NCBI GenBank assembly: GCA_964447145.1
Contig: CAYURW010000069.1
Coordinates: 1-14,391, forward strand
Source: BRH-c25 sp964447145
Lineage (GTDB): Bacteria > Bacillota > Clostridia > Lutisporales > Lutisporaceae
Direction of reading: 5' to 3'
Length of the DNA stretch: 14,391 nt
How positions within the stretch are numbered: position 1 is the stretch's first letter; every line of letters begins with the position of its first letter. The notes beneath the pieces are model-generated. The model was not told where the DNA came from and made no database searches. It saw nothing but the letters and a program-made list of their open reading frames with translations. The position numbers and the translations under genes are program-made. Of this stretch, positions 1 through 5,712 are shown piece after piece.

Positions 1-85
1 AACTTCTCCCCATGAGGGAGGAGATTGTTGCCAGCAGGGTCAAGAACACCGTCAATAGGCAACTTCTCCCCATGGGGGAGAAGAT
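1..85. repeat. Two copies of a 25-nt palindromic repeat, 60 nt apart
   Basis: Positions 1-25 and 61-85 match at 23 of 25 bases (differences at repeat positions 15 and 21). Both begin AACTTCTCCCCATG. The second copy holds a perfect 9-bp inverted repeat, CTTCTCCCC / GGGGAGAAG (63-71 and 75-83), with a 3-nt loop; in the first copy the right arm is altered. The 35 nt between the copies and the sequence after the second copy are unrelated, so only the 25-nt unit is shared. This fits a REP-like dispersed palindrome or the worn end of a CRISPR-like array. Two units at the window edge cannot decide between them. Confidence 0.55.
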
Positions 86-225
86 ATTTACAAATAATTG
101 TATGTATAACTAAATGCCATCCACTACTTTGTAAAACTAAACGCAACCACCCTCGGGCTCTTTAGTTGCACTTACTATGTCAATTGAAGAGTAATGTTTA
201 GATTTATATTTTTTATTTTTTGTTC
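86..225. other. AT-rich intergenic stretch without a gene
   Basis: No convincing ORF is visible here on either strand. The only structure is a weak stem: AACTAAA at 135-141 can pair with TTTAGTT at 161-167 around a 19-nt loop. It might be the decayed end of an upstream transcript. Nothing else can be supported before the ccdA promoter. Confidence 0.4.
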
Positions 226-254
226 TTTAAATATAACTAAGGCCATGATATAAT
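226..254 (+). promoter_or_regulatory. Likely promoter of ccdA-tlpA, extended -10
   Basis: A perfect -10 hexamer TATAAT lies at 249-254. It is preceded by TG one base upstream (246-247), the extended -10 arrangement. The -35 region at 17-bp spacing is weak (TTTAAA, 226-231), which is common when an extended -10 is present. Transcription would begin near 260-262, exactly where the CsoR-like palindrome starts. Confidence 0.6.
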
Positions 255-260
255 TAATGT

Positions 261-277
261 ATACCTATGGGGGGTAT
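261..277. promoter_or_regulatory. Candidate CsoR/CstR-family operator on the ccdA start site
   Basis: The 17-bp element ATACCTATGGGGGGTAT has inverted arms ATACC / GGTAT and a G-tract. It fits the TACC...GGGGGTA pattern known for operators of CsoR-type copper repressors and CstR-type persulfide sensors. It lies 6 bp after the TATAAT box, over the expected transcription start, where a bound repressor would block initiation. The regulator gene is not in this window, so copper or sulfur sensing is inferred from the site only. Confidence 0.5.
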
Positions 278-303
278 ACTTATTGTTAAGGAAGGTGATA
301 TAA

Positions 304-1008
304 TTGAACAATATATCGTTTTTTCTGGCTTTCTCTGCAGGACTGCTTTCATTTCTCTCCCCTTGCGTGCTGCCGCTAGTGCCTGCATATATCACTTATA
401 TAACGGGTTCTACCATAGCTGAGCTTCGCACCGGAAAAGCTAAACTGCATACTGTATATAAATCCTTGGGATTTGTCCTGGGTTTTTCCATTGTGTTTAT
501 TGCCATGGGTGCCTCAATAACCTCCATAGGCAAGCTTCTTACCGGTAAAATGGATATGTTCAGGAAAGTCGGCGGTGCCTTGATAGTATTGTTCGGGGTA
601 CATATAACGGGCATTTTTGAATTTAAGACACTTTATTACGAAAAGAGGATCGTACCCTTCGAAAAGCTAAGAAAAAATATAAGCTCTGTGTTTGTCGGCA
701 TGGCCTTCGCTGCAGGCTGGACTCCCTGTGTAGGCCCCATACTCGCATCAATATTGATATATGCCGGCAGTATGGAAACAATAAACATGGGAATACTGCT
801 GCTCGCCGCTTATTCCCTGGGACTGGCGGTGCCCTTTGTGCTAACCGCTTATGCTATAGGAGGCTTTAGTAAATATTTCGAAAAAATATCCAAACATCTG
901 AAGGCAATATCTGTGATAAGCGGGATATTGCTGATACTTATGGGCATTCTCATATTTACCGGTAAAATATCTGTTCTGAACCAGTACATGAATTTTTTTG
1001 GTCAGTGA
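304..1008 (+). CDS. ccdA: Cytochrome c biogenesis protein CcdA (DsbD transmembrane-domain family)
   Basis: This integral membrane protein of 234 residues, with about six hydrophobic segments, belongs to the CcdA/DsbD-beta family. These proteins pass electrons from cytoplasmic thioredoxin across the membrane to extracytoplasmic thiol proteins. Both family motifs with the redox cysteines are present: LSPCVLPLVPAY near residues 18-29 (Cys21) and GWTPCVGP near 135-142 (Cys139). The start is TTG at 304, placed after a strong ribosome binding site (AAGGAAGGTGAT, 288-299); no ATG fits better. The next gene encodes a TlpA-type thioredoxin, its expected partner, 89 nt downstream and probably in the same transcript. 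Length is normal for the family. Whether the pair serves cytochrome c maturation, sporulation or stress repair cannot be told, since no cytochrome genes are nearby. Confidence 0.93.
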   Translation: MNNISFFLAFSAGLLSFLSPCVLPLVPAYITYITGSTIAELRTGKAKLHTVYKSLGFVLGFSIVFIAMGASITSIGKLLTGKMDMFRKVGGALIVLFGVHITGIFEFKTLYYEKRIVPFEKLRKNISSVFVGMAFAAGWTPCVGPILASILIYAGSMETINMGILLLAAYSLGLAVPFVLTAYAIGGFSKYFEKISKHLKAISVISGILLILMGILIFTGKISVLNQYMNFFGQ

Positions 1009-1097
1009 ATATCTCCCTCCACCTAAAACGCTAACGTATTTTTGATATGGTGGTCTTATTGCCAAGTTAGAATAAACCATTGAATGGAGAGTTAATT

Positions 1098-1739
1098 ATG
1101 AAAAAAAATATTTTTATATTGCTGTTGGCAGTTGTTCTTGTGATAATGGCCGTTTACTCGGTCCAAAGCTACAAATTGATAGCCGATAGGGCAGCAGAGA
1201 AATCCATATCCGATCCGGCATCTGATCCGGCTCCAAATAAACCGGAAGAAAACAGCGAACAGACGGAGAGGCAACCGGAGAGCCAAGCAGAAGGCCAAGC
1301 AGAGGGCCGTCAGGAACAAGCCAGGTTCAACCTTATGGACGATTATGATTTTAACCTTGAGGACCTAAAGGGCAATAAAGTAACACTGAGCCAATACAAG
1401 GGCAAAAAGGTTTTCCTCAACTTCTGGGCAACCTGGTGCCCCCCATGCAAAACGGAAATGCCTGACATGGAGAAGCTTTATCAGGAGACAAAGGATACTG
1501 ACCTAATAATGCTGGCAGTGAACGTCGGCGAAGACAAAAACACCGTGCAGTCTTTTATTTCAAAGAATGAATATAATTTTGCCGTACTCCTTGATACAAA
1601 GGGGGAGGTCTCTCAATTATATCAGGTCAAAGGAATACCTACTTCATATTTCATTGATACCGAAGGTTTTTTGGATGATGGTACCTCCGGCGCCATACCC
1701 TTGGAATCCATGAGAAAATATGTCAACAAACTAAAATAG
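1098..1739 (+). CDS. Membrane-anchored TlpA/ResA-type thioredoxin-fold protein
   Basis: The protein has 213 residues from ATG 1098, which follows GGAGAG at 1086-1091. An in-frame TTG at 1080 is possible but has no ribosome binding site. Residues 4-24 form a single membrane anchor or uncleaved signal. Residues 35-75 are a low-complexity linker rich in Pro, Glu and Gln. The rest is a thioredoxin fold with active site WCPPC (113-117) and the cis-proline loop GIPTS (Pro181). Such proteins reduce or exchange disulfides outside the membrane and receive electrons from CcdA, encoded directly upstream. WCPPC fits TlpA and TlpA-like AhpC/TSA proteins better than ResA (usually CEPC). The gene ends inside a terminator stem shared with the convergent gene. 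Confidence 0.9.
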   Translation: MKKNIFILLLAVVLVIMAVYSVQSYKLIADRAAEKSISDPASDPAPNKPEENSEQTERQPESQAEGQAEGRQEQARFNLMDDYDFNLEDLKGNKVTLSQYKGKKVFLNFWATWCPPCKTEMPDMEKLYQETKDTDLIMLAVNVGEDKNTVQSFISKNEYNFAVLLDTKGEVSQLYQVKGIPTSYFIDTEGFLDDGTSGAIPLESMRKYVNKLK

Positions 1740-1772
1740 AACAAAAAACGGCCCATGCCGTTTTTTGTTCTA
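1737..1772. terminator. Bidirectional terminator spanning both stop codons
   Basis: A perfect 16-bp inverted repeat (1737-1752 with 1757-1772) encloses a 4-nt loop, CCAT. It carries six As on the left and six Ts on the right, so it works as an intrinsic terminator on both strands. Its outermost bases are the TAG stop of the thioredoxin gene (1737-1739) and the TAG stop of the convergent OmpA-domain gene (1770-1772). Confidence 0.92.
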
Positions 1773-2666
1773 TTCAAACATTCTCTCAGTTTCATTAAAA
1801 TATTTGTTGATTACCTTTTGTATGTTTGAATCCTTCACTATGATAGAAATTTCTATACGCCTGTTTTCGGACATGCTTCCTTCATCGCTTCCTGTATTTA
1901 TAGGTCGGAATTCAGAAAATCCATTAGCAGCAAAGTATTCCCCGTATTTAATTTCCAAGTTAGGGTTCGTACTGAACATGTAGTTCACTACCTCCGTTGC
2001 CCTTCTTGCAGACAGTTCCCTGTTGTAAGAAGAATCCCCCTTGCTGTCCGTATGGCCCTCGATGCTTATTGCATCTATGTTTTCCCTGACATCCGAATCC
2101 TCCAGCACTCTCTCAAAGGCTCTGGAAAGCTGTGTCAGAAGCTCTTTTGCCTCCGGCTTCAGCTTGTATGAATTAAAGGCAAAGACCATACTTTCGTTAA
2201 TTATTATATTTGCATTGTCCCCTATAGACACAAGCTCCTGCCCTTTTTCGTTATACCTTCCCAGTTCCTTCTCCACTGACTCTTTGACCTTCTGTAATAT
2301 GTCAAGTCTGAGAAAAGCTATGCTCTGAAGCCTCAATCTAAGGCTTTGCAACTCTTCATTGCTTAATTGGATAATTGCCTTCTGATTCTCGATCTCCTGT
2401 TCGGATAATGCCAAAGCATTCTGGGTCTTATCTATATCAAGCCTGATACGCTTTAATTCCTTCTCAGCAATGTTTATATCCGATCTGGCAATTTCCAGCT
2501 GTTTCTTGGCATTTAACAGATTATTGCCGTATATAATGTTCTGTATATAGGCCAGGAGCATCAGAAAAAACAATATCAATGCCAAAGTGGACATTACATC
2601 CGTAAAAGAAGGCCAGAAATCCTGGGCCGCAGCTTCTCCCCCAAAATATTTTCTCCTGATTTTCAT
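1770..2666 (-). CDS. MotB/OmpA-domain stator-like protein (ZorB-like)
   Basis: The 298-residue protein has a short cytoplasmic N-terminus and one membrane helix at about 20-42 with the sequence FTDVM. Asp23 sits where MotB and ZorB carry their ion-binding aspartate. A coiled-coil stretch follows (about 47-115), then an OmpA-like peptidoglycan-binding domain (about 150-277) with GHTDSKG (204-210), the SARRA segment and NRRIEI near 269-273. It starts at ATG 2666 after GAGAGGT, 3 nt after the stop of the channel-protein gene, so the two are surely co-translated. Together they should form an ion-driven rotary unit that anchors to the cell wall. No flagellar genes are nearby. The closest described architecture I know is ZorB of Zorya; function outside defence is equally possible. 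Confidence 0.85.
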   Translation of the reverse strand: MKIRRKYFGGEAAAQDFWPSFTDVMSTLALILFFLMLLAYIQNIIYGNNLLNAKKQLEIARSDINIAEKELKRIRLDIDKTQNALALSEQEIENQKAIIQLSNEELQSLRLRLQSIAFLRLDILQKVKESVEKELGRYNEKGQELVSIGDNANIIINESMVFAFNSYKLKPEAKELLTQLSRAFERVLEDSDVRENIDAISIEGHTDSKGDSSYNRELSARRATEVVNYMFSTNPNLEIKYGEYFAANGFSEFRPINTGSDEGSMSENRRIEISIIVKDSNIQKVINKYFNETERMFE

Positions 2667-2669
2667 AAT

Positions 2670-3698
2670 CTACCTCTCATTTCCATTGCCTTTTTCATTG
2701 CCGCCCGTCACTGCTGCCTGCTGTACCGCAGCGGGTAACCCCGTTATGGTTTTTGTGGCATCCATAAGGGATTCCCTCAGGTTAAGGAAGCCTACGTCCA
2801 TCCTTTCAATATTTCCTCTAAGATTATAGTTGAATTCGCTGAAGTCCCTCGTATTCTCACTGAATACGGAAAGAGCATTTTCAAATTTGGTTATAGCTTC
2901 CCCAAGGCATTTTGAGGATTCCTGTATATTGCCGCTTGCCGCCTCCAGCTTGTCCGAAAAATCCGATACGGTGATGCGGAGTATGTCCTCTACCCTGCTG
3001 CTGAACCCGTCGAAGGAGGTCGATATTGTCGCCCCTATTTTGCTTAGCTCGGATTCTTTCTTTGAAAGCAGTTCCTGTTCCACTATGTTGTCCAAATAGT
3101 CTTCAAGCTGGACCAGAAGACCCTGCCTTGCTTCTTCTATGTTAAATATGATTCCAAGAACAGTGATGACTATGGAGCCTCCTACCCCTGCCAAACTCGT
3201 TGAAAAGGCCACAGACATACCCTTTACTGAAGAAATAAGCCCTGTTATTACGGAATCCAGACTGACAAGCAGATCACCGTCTCCGCTGCTGCTAAGGAGC
3301 TCCACCAGCTTGCCTACGGATAATGTCAGCCCGTAGAATGTCCCCAGAAGCCCAAGAACTACCATCAATGAAACCGAGTTCTTAACAAACCTTTCTCCAA
3401 GCCCAAGTCCCTTTAGCCTGACGTTAAAATTTTTCTCTATTATTGCCTGGGTATTAACCTCACTACCTGCAGCCATGGAAATGCTCTTATAATCCTCAAC
3501 AGCTGCAGTTAATACCTGGCTCCTGAATCTTCCATCCTTCCTTCCCGCCGCCGAAGCCAAATCCTCCTGAAGCTTGCGGTAATGCCCCCTGACCGTGATC
3601 ATGGTAAAAAAGGAAACAGCAAATATGGCTGCTATTGCACCAATGATTATATAAGCGGTATAGCCCAGGCCGCTTACAGCCTTTGTAAAAATGTCCAA
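2670..3698 (-). CDS. MotA/TolQ/ExbB-family channel protein with long helical tail (ZorA-like)
   Basis: The protein has 342 residues from TTG 3698, chosen because AAGGTGGGGTGAT (3714-3702) sits just before it. An in-frame ATG at 3758 would add 20 residues but lacks a ribosome binding site. Three membrane helices are visible: about 12-34, about 108-128 (containing LGLLGTFYGLTLS, typical of the MotA/TolQ/ExbB family) and about 163-186. Residues 187-342 form a long, mostly helical, polar tail extending into the cytoplasm, ending in Gly/Asn-rich residues. That tail is the feature shared with ZorA and absent from plain ExbB or TolQ. It forms a tight two-gene operon with the OmpA-domain partner. No ZorC, ZorD or ZorE gene follows; the next genes belong to other operons. 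Confidence 0.82.
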   Translation of the reverse strand: MDIFTKAVSGLGYTAYIIIGAIAAIFAVSFFTMITVRGHYRKLQEDLASAAGRKDGRFRSQVLTAAVEDYKSISMAAGSEVNTQAIIEKNFNVRLKGLGLGERFVKNSVSLMVVLGLLGTFYGLTLSVGKLVELLSSSGDGDLLVSLDSVITGLISSVKGMSVAFSTSLAGVGGSIVITVLGIIFNIEEARQGLLVQLEDYLDNIVEQELLSKKESELSKIGATISTSFDGFSSRVEDILRITVSDFSDKLEAASGNIQESSKCLGEAITKFENALSVFSENTRDFSEFNYNLRGNIERMDVGFLNLRESLMDATKTITGLPAAVQQAAVTGGNEKGNGNER

Positions 3699-3777
3699 AA
3701 TATCACCCCACCTTTTGTATTGTTCTATGCATATTGCATAGGCGGCTTTAGTAAACATTTTTCTTACTACCTACTAT

Positions 3778-3807
3778 TCTATAGAAAGAAAGGCATTTAA
3801 TCAACAA
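3778..3807 (-). promoter_or_regulatory. Candidate promoter of the ZorAB-like operon
   Basis: On the minus strand, TTGTTG (3807-3802) and TATAGA (3783-3778) are separated by 18 bp, which gives a leader of about 70 nt. A second possible -10, a perfect TATAAT at 3848-3843, has only a poor -35 (TTAATT at 18-bp spacing), but its start site would fall inside the first Rex-like box. I cannot tell which is used. Confidence 0.4.
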
Positions 3808-3824
3808 GGTAAAAAGTCACATAT

Positions 3825-3842
3825 TTGTTAGGCCGTTAACAA
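3825..3842. promoter_or_regulatory. Rex-like operator A
   Basis: TTGTTAGGCCGTTAACAA matches the clostridial Rex consensus TTGTTAA-N4-TTAACAA at 13 of 14 fixed positions. The dyad extends by A/T at each side (ATTTGTTA at 3823-3830, TAACAAAT at 3837-3844). Rex is a repressor that leaves DNA when the NADH/NAD+ ratio is high. The site lies between the divergent ZorA-like and alsT genes. Confidence 0.6.
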
Positions 3843-3857
3843 ATTATAGGGGTCCTT

Positions 3858-3875
3858 TTGTTATGTAATTAATAT
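3858..3875. promoter_or_regulatory. Degenerate Rex-like operator B
   Basis: TTGTTATGTAATTAATAT matches the same consensus at 11 of 14 fixed positions, mainly in the left half and the TTAA. Alone it would be ignored. It is listed because it begins exactly 33 bp after box A and 33 bp before box C. Confidence 0.35.
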
Positions 3876-3890
3876 GCTAAGGCATTTACA

Positions 3891-3908
3891 TTGTTAGATA
3901 ATTAACAA
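3891..3908. promoter_or_regulatory. Rex-like operator C
   Basis: TTGTTAGATAATTAACAA again matches the Rex consensus at 13 of 14 fixed positions. Its one departure, G at position 7, is the same as in box A. The dyad is ATTGTTA (3890-3896) and TAACAAT (3903-3909). It is 30 bp upstream of the candidate alsT -35. Confidence 0.6.
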
Positions 3909-3937
3909 TACCTAGAAATATATTTTGATAATACATA

Positions 3938-3966
3938 TTGTAAAATATTTATCATACTGATAAAAT
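3938..3966 (+). promoter_or_regulatory. Candidate alsT promoter overlapped by a 17-bp palindrome
   Basis: TTGTAA (3938-3943) and TAAAAT (3961-3966) are 17 bp apart and form a plausible housekeeping promoter. It implies a leader of roughly 200 nt before the alsT start. The palindrome TTTATCATACTGATAAA (3948-3964, 7-bp arms, 3-bp centre) covers the spacer and enters the -10, which suggests a repressor site. I do not recognise the regulator. Confidence 0.4.
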
Positions 3967-3992
3967 AAGACTTATATATTACTATTATTACA

Positions 3993-4149
3993 GGGGCATT
4001 ACATATCTCCCCAATTCATCTACCCGCCTATATATCAAACGGCTTATAACAGCGCCATGACAGCCGATGATATGTTCTCTAGCAAGTGCACAGTCCGTGC
4101 TGGCGCCCACAGCATATATGCACCACACCGTTTTGGGGAAGGTATTTGA
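3993..4149 (+). other. GC-richer leader or relic element of unknown nature before alsT
   Basis: This stretch is clearly richer in G and C than the AT-rich 200 bases before it. It contains GCGCCA (4052-4057) complementary to TGGCGC (4101-4106), with a smaller GCAC/GTGC stem inside (4088-4091 and 4097-4100). Long open frames exist on both strands. A minus frame runs from about 4161 to a stop near 3989. On the plus strand, ATG 4057 opens a 30-codon ORF ending at 4149. Neither frame has a ribosome binding site. No known riboswitch signature was found. It could be a structured 5' leader, a dispersed intergenic repeat, or a gene relic. Confidence 0.35.
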
Positions 4150-4174
4150 TGTATATTATTTAAGGAGGTATATT

Positions 4175-5545
4175 ATGGACAAGATAATGGAACTCAACGG
4201 TATTGTCAACTCCTTTGTCTGGGGACCCCCTATGCTGATACTTTTGGTGGGTACCGGCATCTATCTCTCCCTGCGCACTAATTTTATGTCTCTTGGCAAA
4301 CTGGGCTACATCCTCAAAAACACCCTGATGAAAATCTTCTCAAAGGAAGGAAAAGGTGAAGGAGAGGTAACCGCATTCCAGGCTGTTGCTACAGCATTGG
4401 CTGCTACCGTCGGCACAGGCAATATTGCCGGTGTTGCTACAGCTATTGCGATCGGCGGACCAGGCGCAGTATTCTGGATGTGGTTTTCTGCTGTAATGGG
4501 CATGACCACAAAGTATGCAGAGGTTGTCCTTTCGATTAACTACAGAGAAAAAACTCCGGATGGACGTTTTGTAGGAGGCCCCATGTACTATATCGAAAAG
4601 GGACTGAAAATGAAATGGCTGGCCCTTGTATTTGCAGGCTTCGGTGCCCTTGCAGCCTTTGGAATAGGCAATATGGTTCAGTCCAACTCCGTTGCGGCTG
4701 CCCTTAACGTATCCTTTGGCGTTCCCAATCTGGCTTCAGGTATTGTCATTGCAGCTGTTTCAGCAGTGGTTATCCTTGGAGGCCTCAAGAGAATCGCTCA
4801 GGTTACCGAGCTTCTGGTTCCCTTTATGGCTGCCTTCTATATCATTGGCGGTTTAGCAATAATAATAATGAATATAAGCCATGTTGGAGAGGCATTCGGA
4901 TTGATATTCGGCAGTGCGTTCACAGGCTCTGCTGCAATCGGCGGATTTGCCGGTTCCACAATGAAGCTTGCCATGACAAAAGGCGTTGCCCGTGGAGTAT
5001 TCTCCAACGAGGCAGGTCTTGGAAGCGCTCCTATTGCCCACGCTGCGGCAACCACTGACCATCCGGTGCGTCAGGGCCTCTGGGGTGTATTTGAAGTTTT
5101 CATGGACACAATAGTAATCTGCTCCATTACCGCGTTATCGATAATGCTGACAGGTGTTTGGAACAGCGGAGAAACCGGTGCTGCACTGACCACAATGGCA
5201 TTTAGCCAAAGCCTTCCGGGAATCGGCGGATATATAGTCTCTATAGGAGTGCTACTTTTCGCATTTTCCACAATACTCGGTTGGGAGTACTACGGAGAGC
5301 GCTGCGCAGAGTTCCTGTTCGGACCCAAAGCCATTACGCCCTATAGGGTTCTCTGGATACCCTTTATCGTTGTAGGCGCCATTGGCGGACTAAATATGCT
5401 CTGGGATCTGGCGGATACACTGAATGGACTTATGGCTATTCCCAACCTGGTAGGCTTACTTGGTTTAAGCGGAGTCGTAATCAAGCTTACAAAGGAATTC
5501 TTCTCCAAGCAATATGTAGAAGAAAAGAAAAATGTAAAAGCATAA
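4175..5545 (+). CDS. alsT: Sodium:alanine/glycine symporter, AGCS (AlsT) family
   Basis: The protein has 456 residues from ATG 4175, which follows a perfect AAGGAGG (4162-4168). An upstream in-frame start at 4067 lies in the leader and is rejected. About ten to eleven membrane helices are present. Family motifs include the GTGNIAG loop (80-86), GGPMYYIEKGL (134-144) and SNEAGLGSAPIAHA (277-290), all typical of cation-coupled alanine/glycine importers of the AGCS family. Length is normal. The gene stands alone: promoter and possible operators upstream, intrinsic terminator downstream. The exact substrate (alanine, glycine or glutamine) cannot be read from the sequence. Possible control by redox state follows from the upstream Rex-like boxes. 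Confidence 0.93.
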   Translation: MDKIMELNGIVNSFVWGPPMLILLVGTGIYLSLRTNFMSLGKLGYILKNTLMKIFSKEGKGEGEVTAFQAVATALAATVGTGNIAGVATAIAIGGPGAVFWMWFSAVMGMTTKYAEVVLSINYREKTPDGRFVGGPMYYIEKGLKMKWLALVFAGFGALAAFGIGNMVQSNSVAAALNVSFGVPNLASGIVIAAVSAVVILGGLKRIAQVTELLVPFMAAFYIIGGLAIIIMNISHVGEAFGLIFGSAFTGSAAIGGFAGSTMKLAMTKGVARGVFSNEAGLGSAPIAHAAATTDHPVRQGLWGVFEVFMDTIVICSITALSIMLTGVWNSGETGAALTTMAFSQSLPGIGGYIVSIGVLLFAFSTILGWEYYGERCAEFLFGPKAITPYRVLWIPFIVVGAIGGLNMLWDLADTLNGLMAIPNLVGLLGLSGVVIKLTKEFFSKQYVEEKKNVKA

Positions 5546-5561
5546 ACTGTTTTAATCGAAG

Positions 5562-5588
5562 ATCAAAGGCGGCTTCGCCGCATTTGAT
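5562..5588 (+). other. Stable hairpin after alsT
   Basis: ATCAAA (5562-5567) pairs with TTTGAT (5583-5588). After a G/A mismatch the GC-rich inner stem continues (5569-5573 with 5577-5581) around the loop TTC. No T-run follows, so it is more likely a transcript-stabilising stem than a terminator. The true terminator lies 30 nt further on. Confidence 0.55.
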
Positions 5589-5618
5589 GCCCATGAGGAA
5601 ATAATGGCACGGGCACTT

Positions 5619-5650
5619 AAAAAACGAGGGTTGCGGCCCTCGTTTTTTTT
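5619..5650 (+). terminator. Intrinsic terminator of alsT
   Basis: A 12-bp stem (5619-5630 with 5637-5648) has the core CGAGGG/CCCTCG and a 6-nt loop, and is followed by an unbroken run of eight Ts (5643-5650). The As on the left arm would also allow some termination in reverse. Confidence 0.9.
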
Positions 5651-5712
5651 CCACAATTTCCTAACATAAAAAAATCACGTTTATCAAAAATAAATGTGAG
5701 GTGATATTTAAA

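Noticed and set aside
1770..3698. A complete Zorya defence system
   Set aside because: Only ZorA-like and ZorB-like genes are present. Flanking genes are a thioredoxin and a symporter; no helicase or nuclease effector follows in the operon.
4057..4149. Thirty-codon leader peptide ORF upstream of alsT
   Set aside because: No ribosome binding site precedes its ATG, and other frames of the same stretch are equally open, so coding is not supported.
3966..4174. Glycine riboswitch before the alanine/glycine symporter
   Set aside because: The conserved glycine aptamer segments are not visible, and no terminator hairpin lies just before the gene.
4067..4174. N-terminal extension of the symporter
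   Set aside because: It has no ribosome binding site and an atypical composition. ATG 4175 has a perfect AAGGAGG and begins like other family members.
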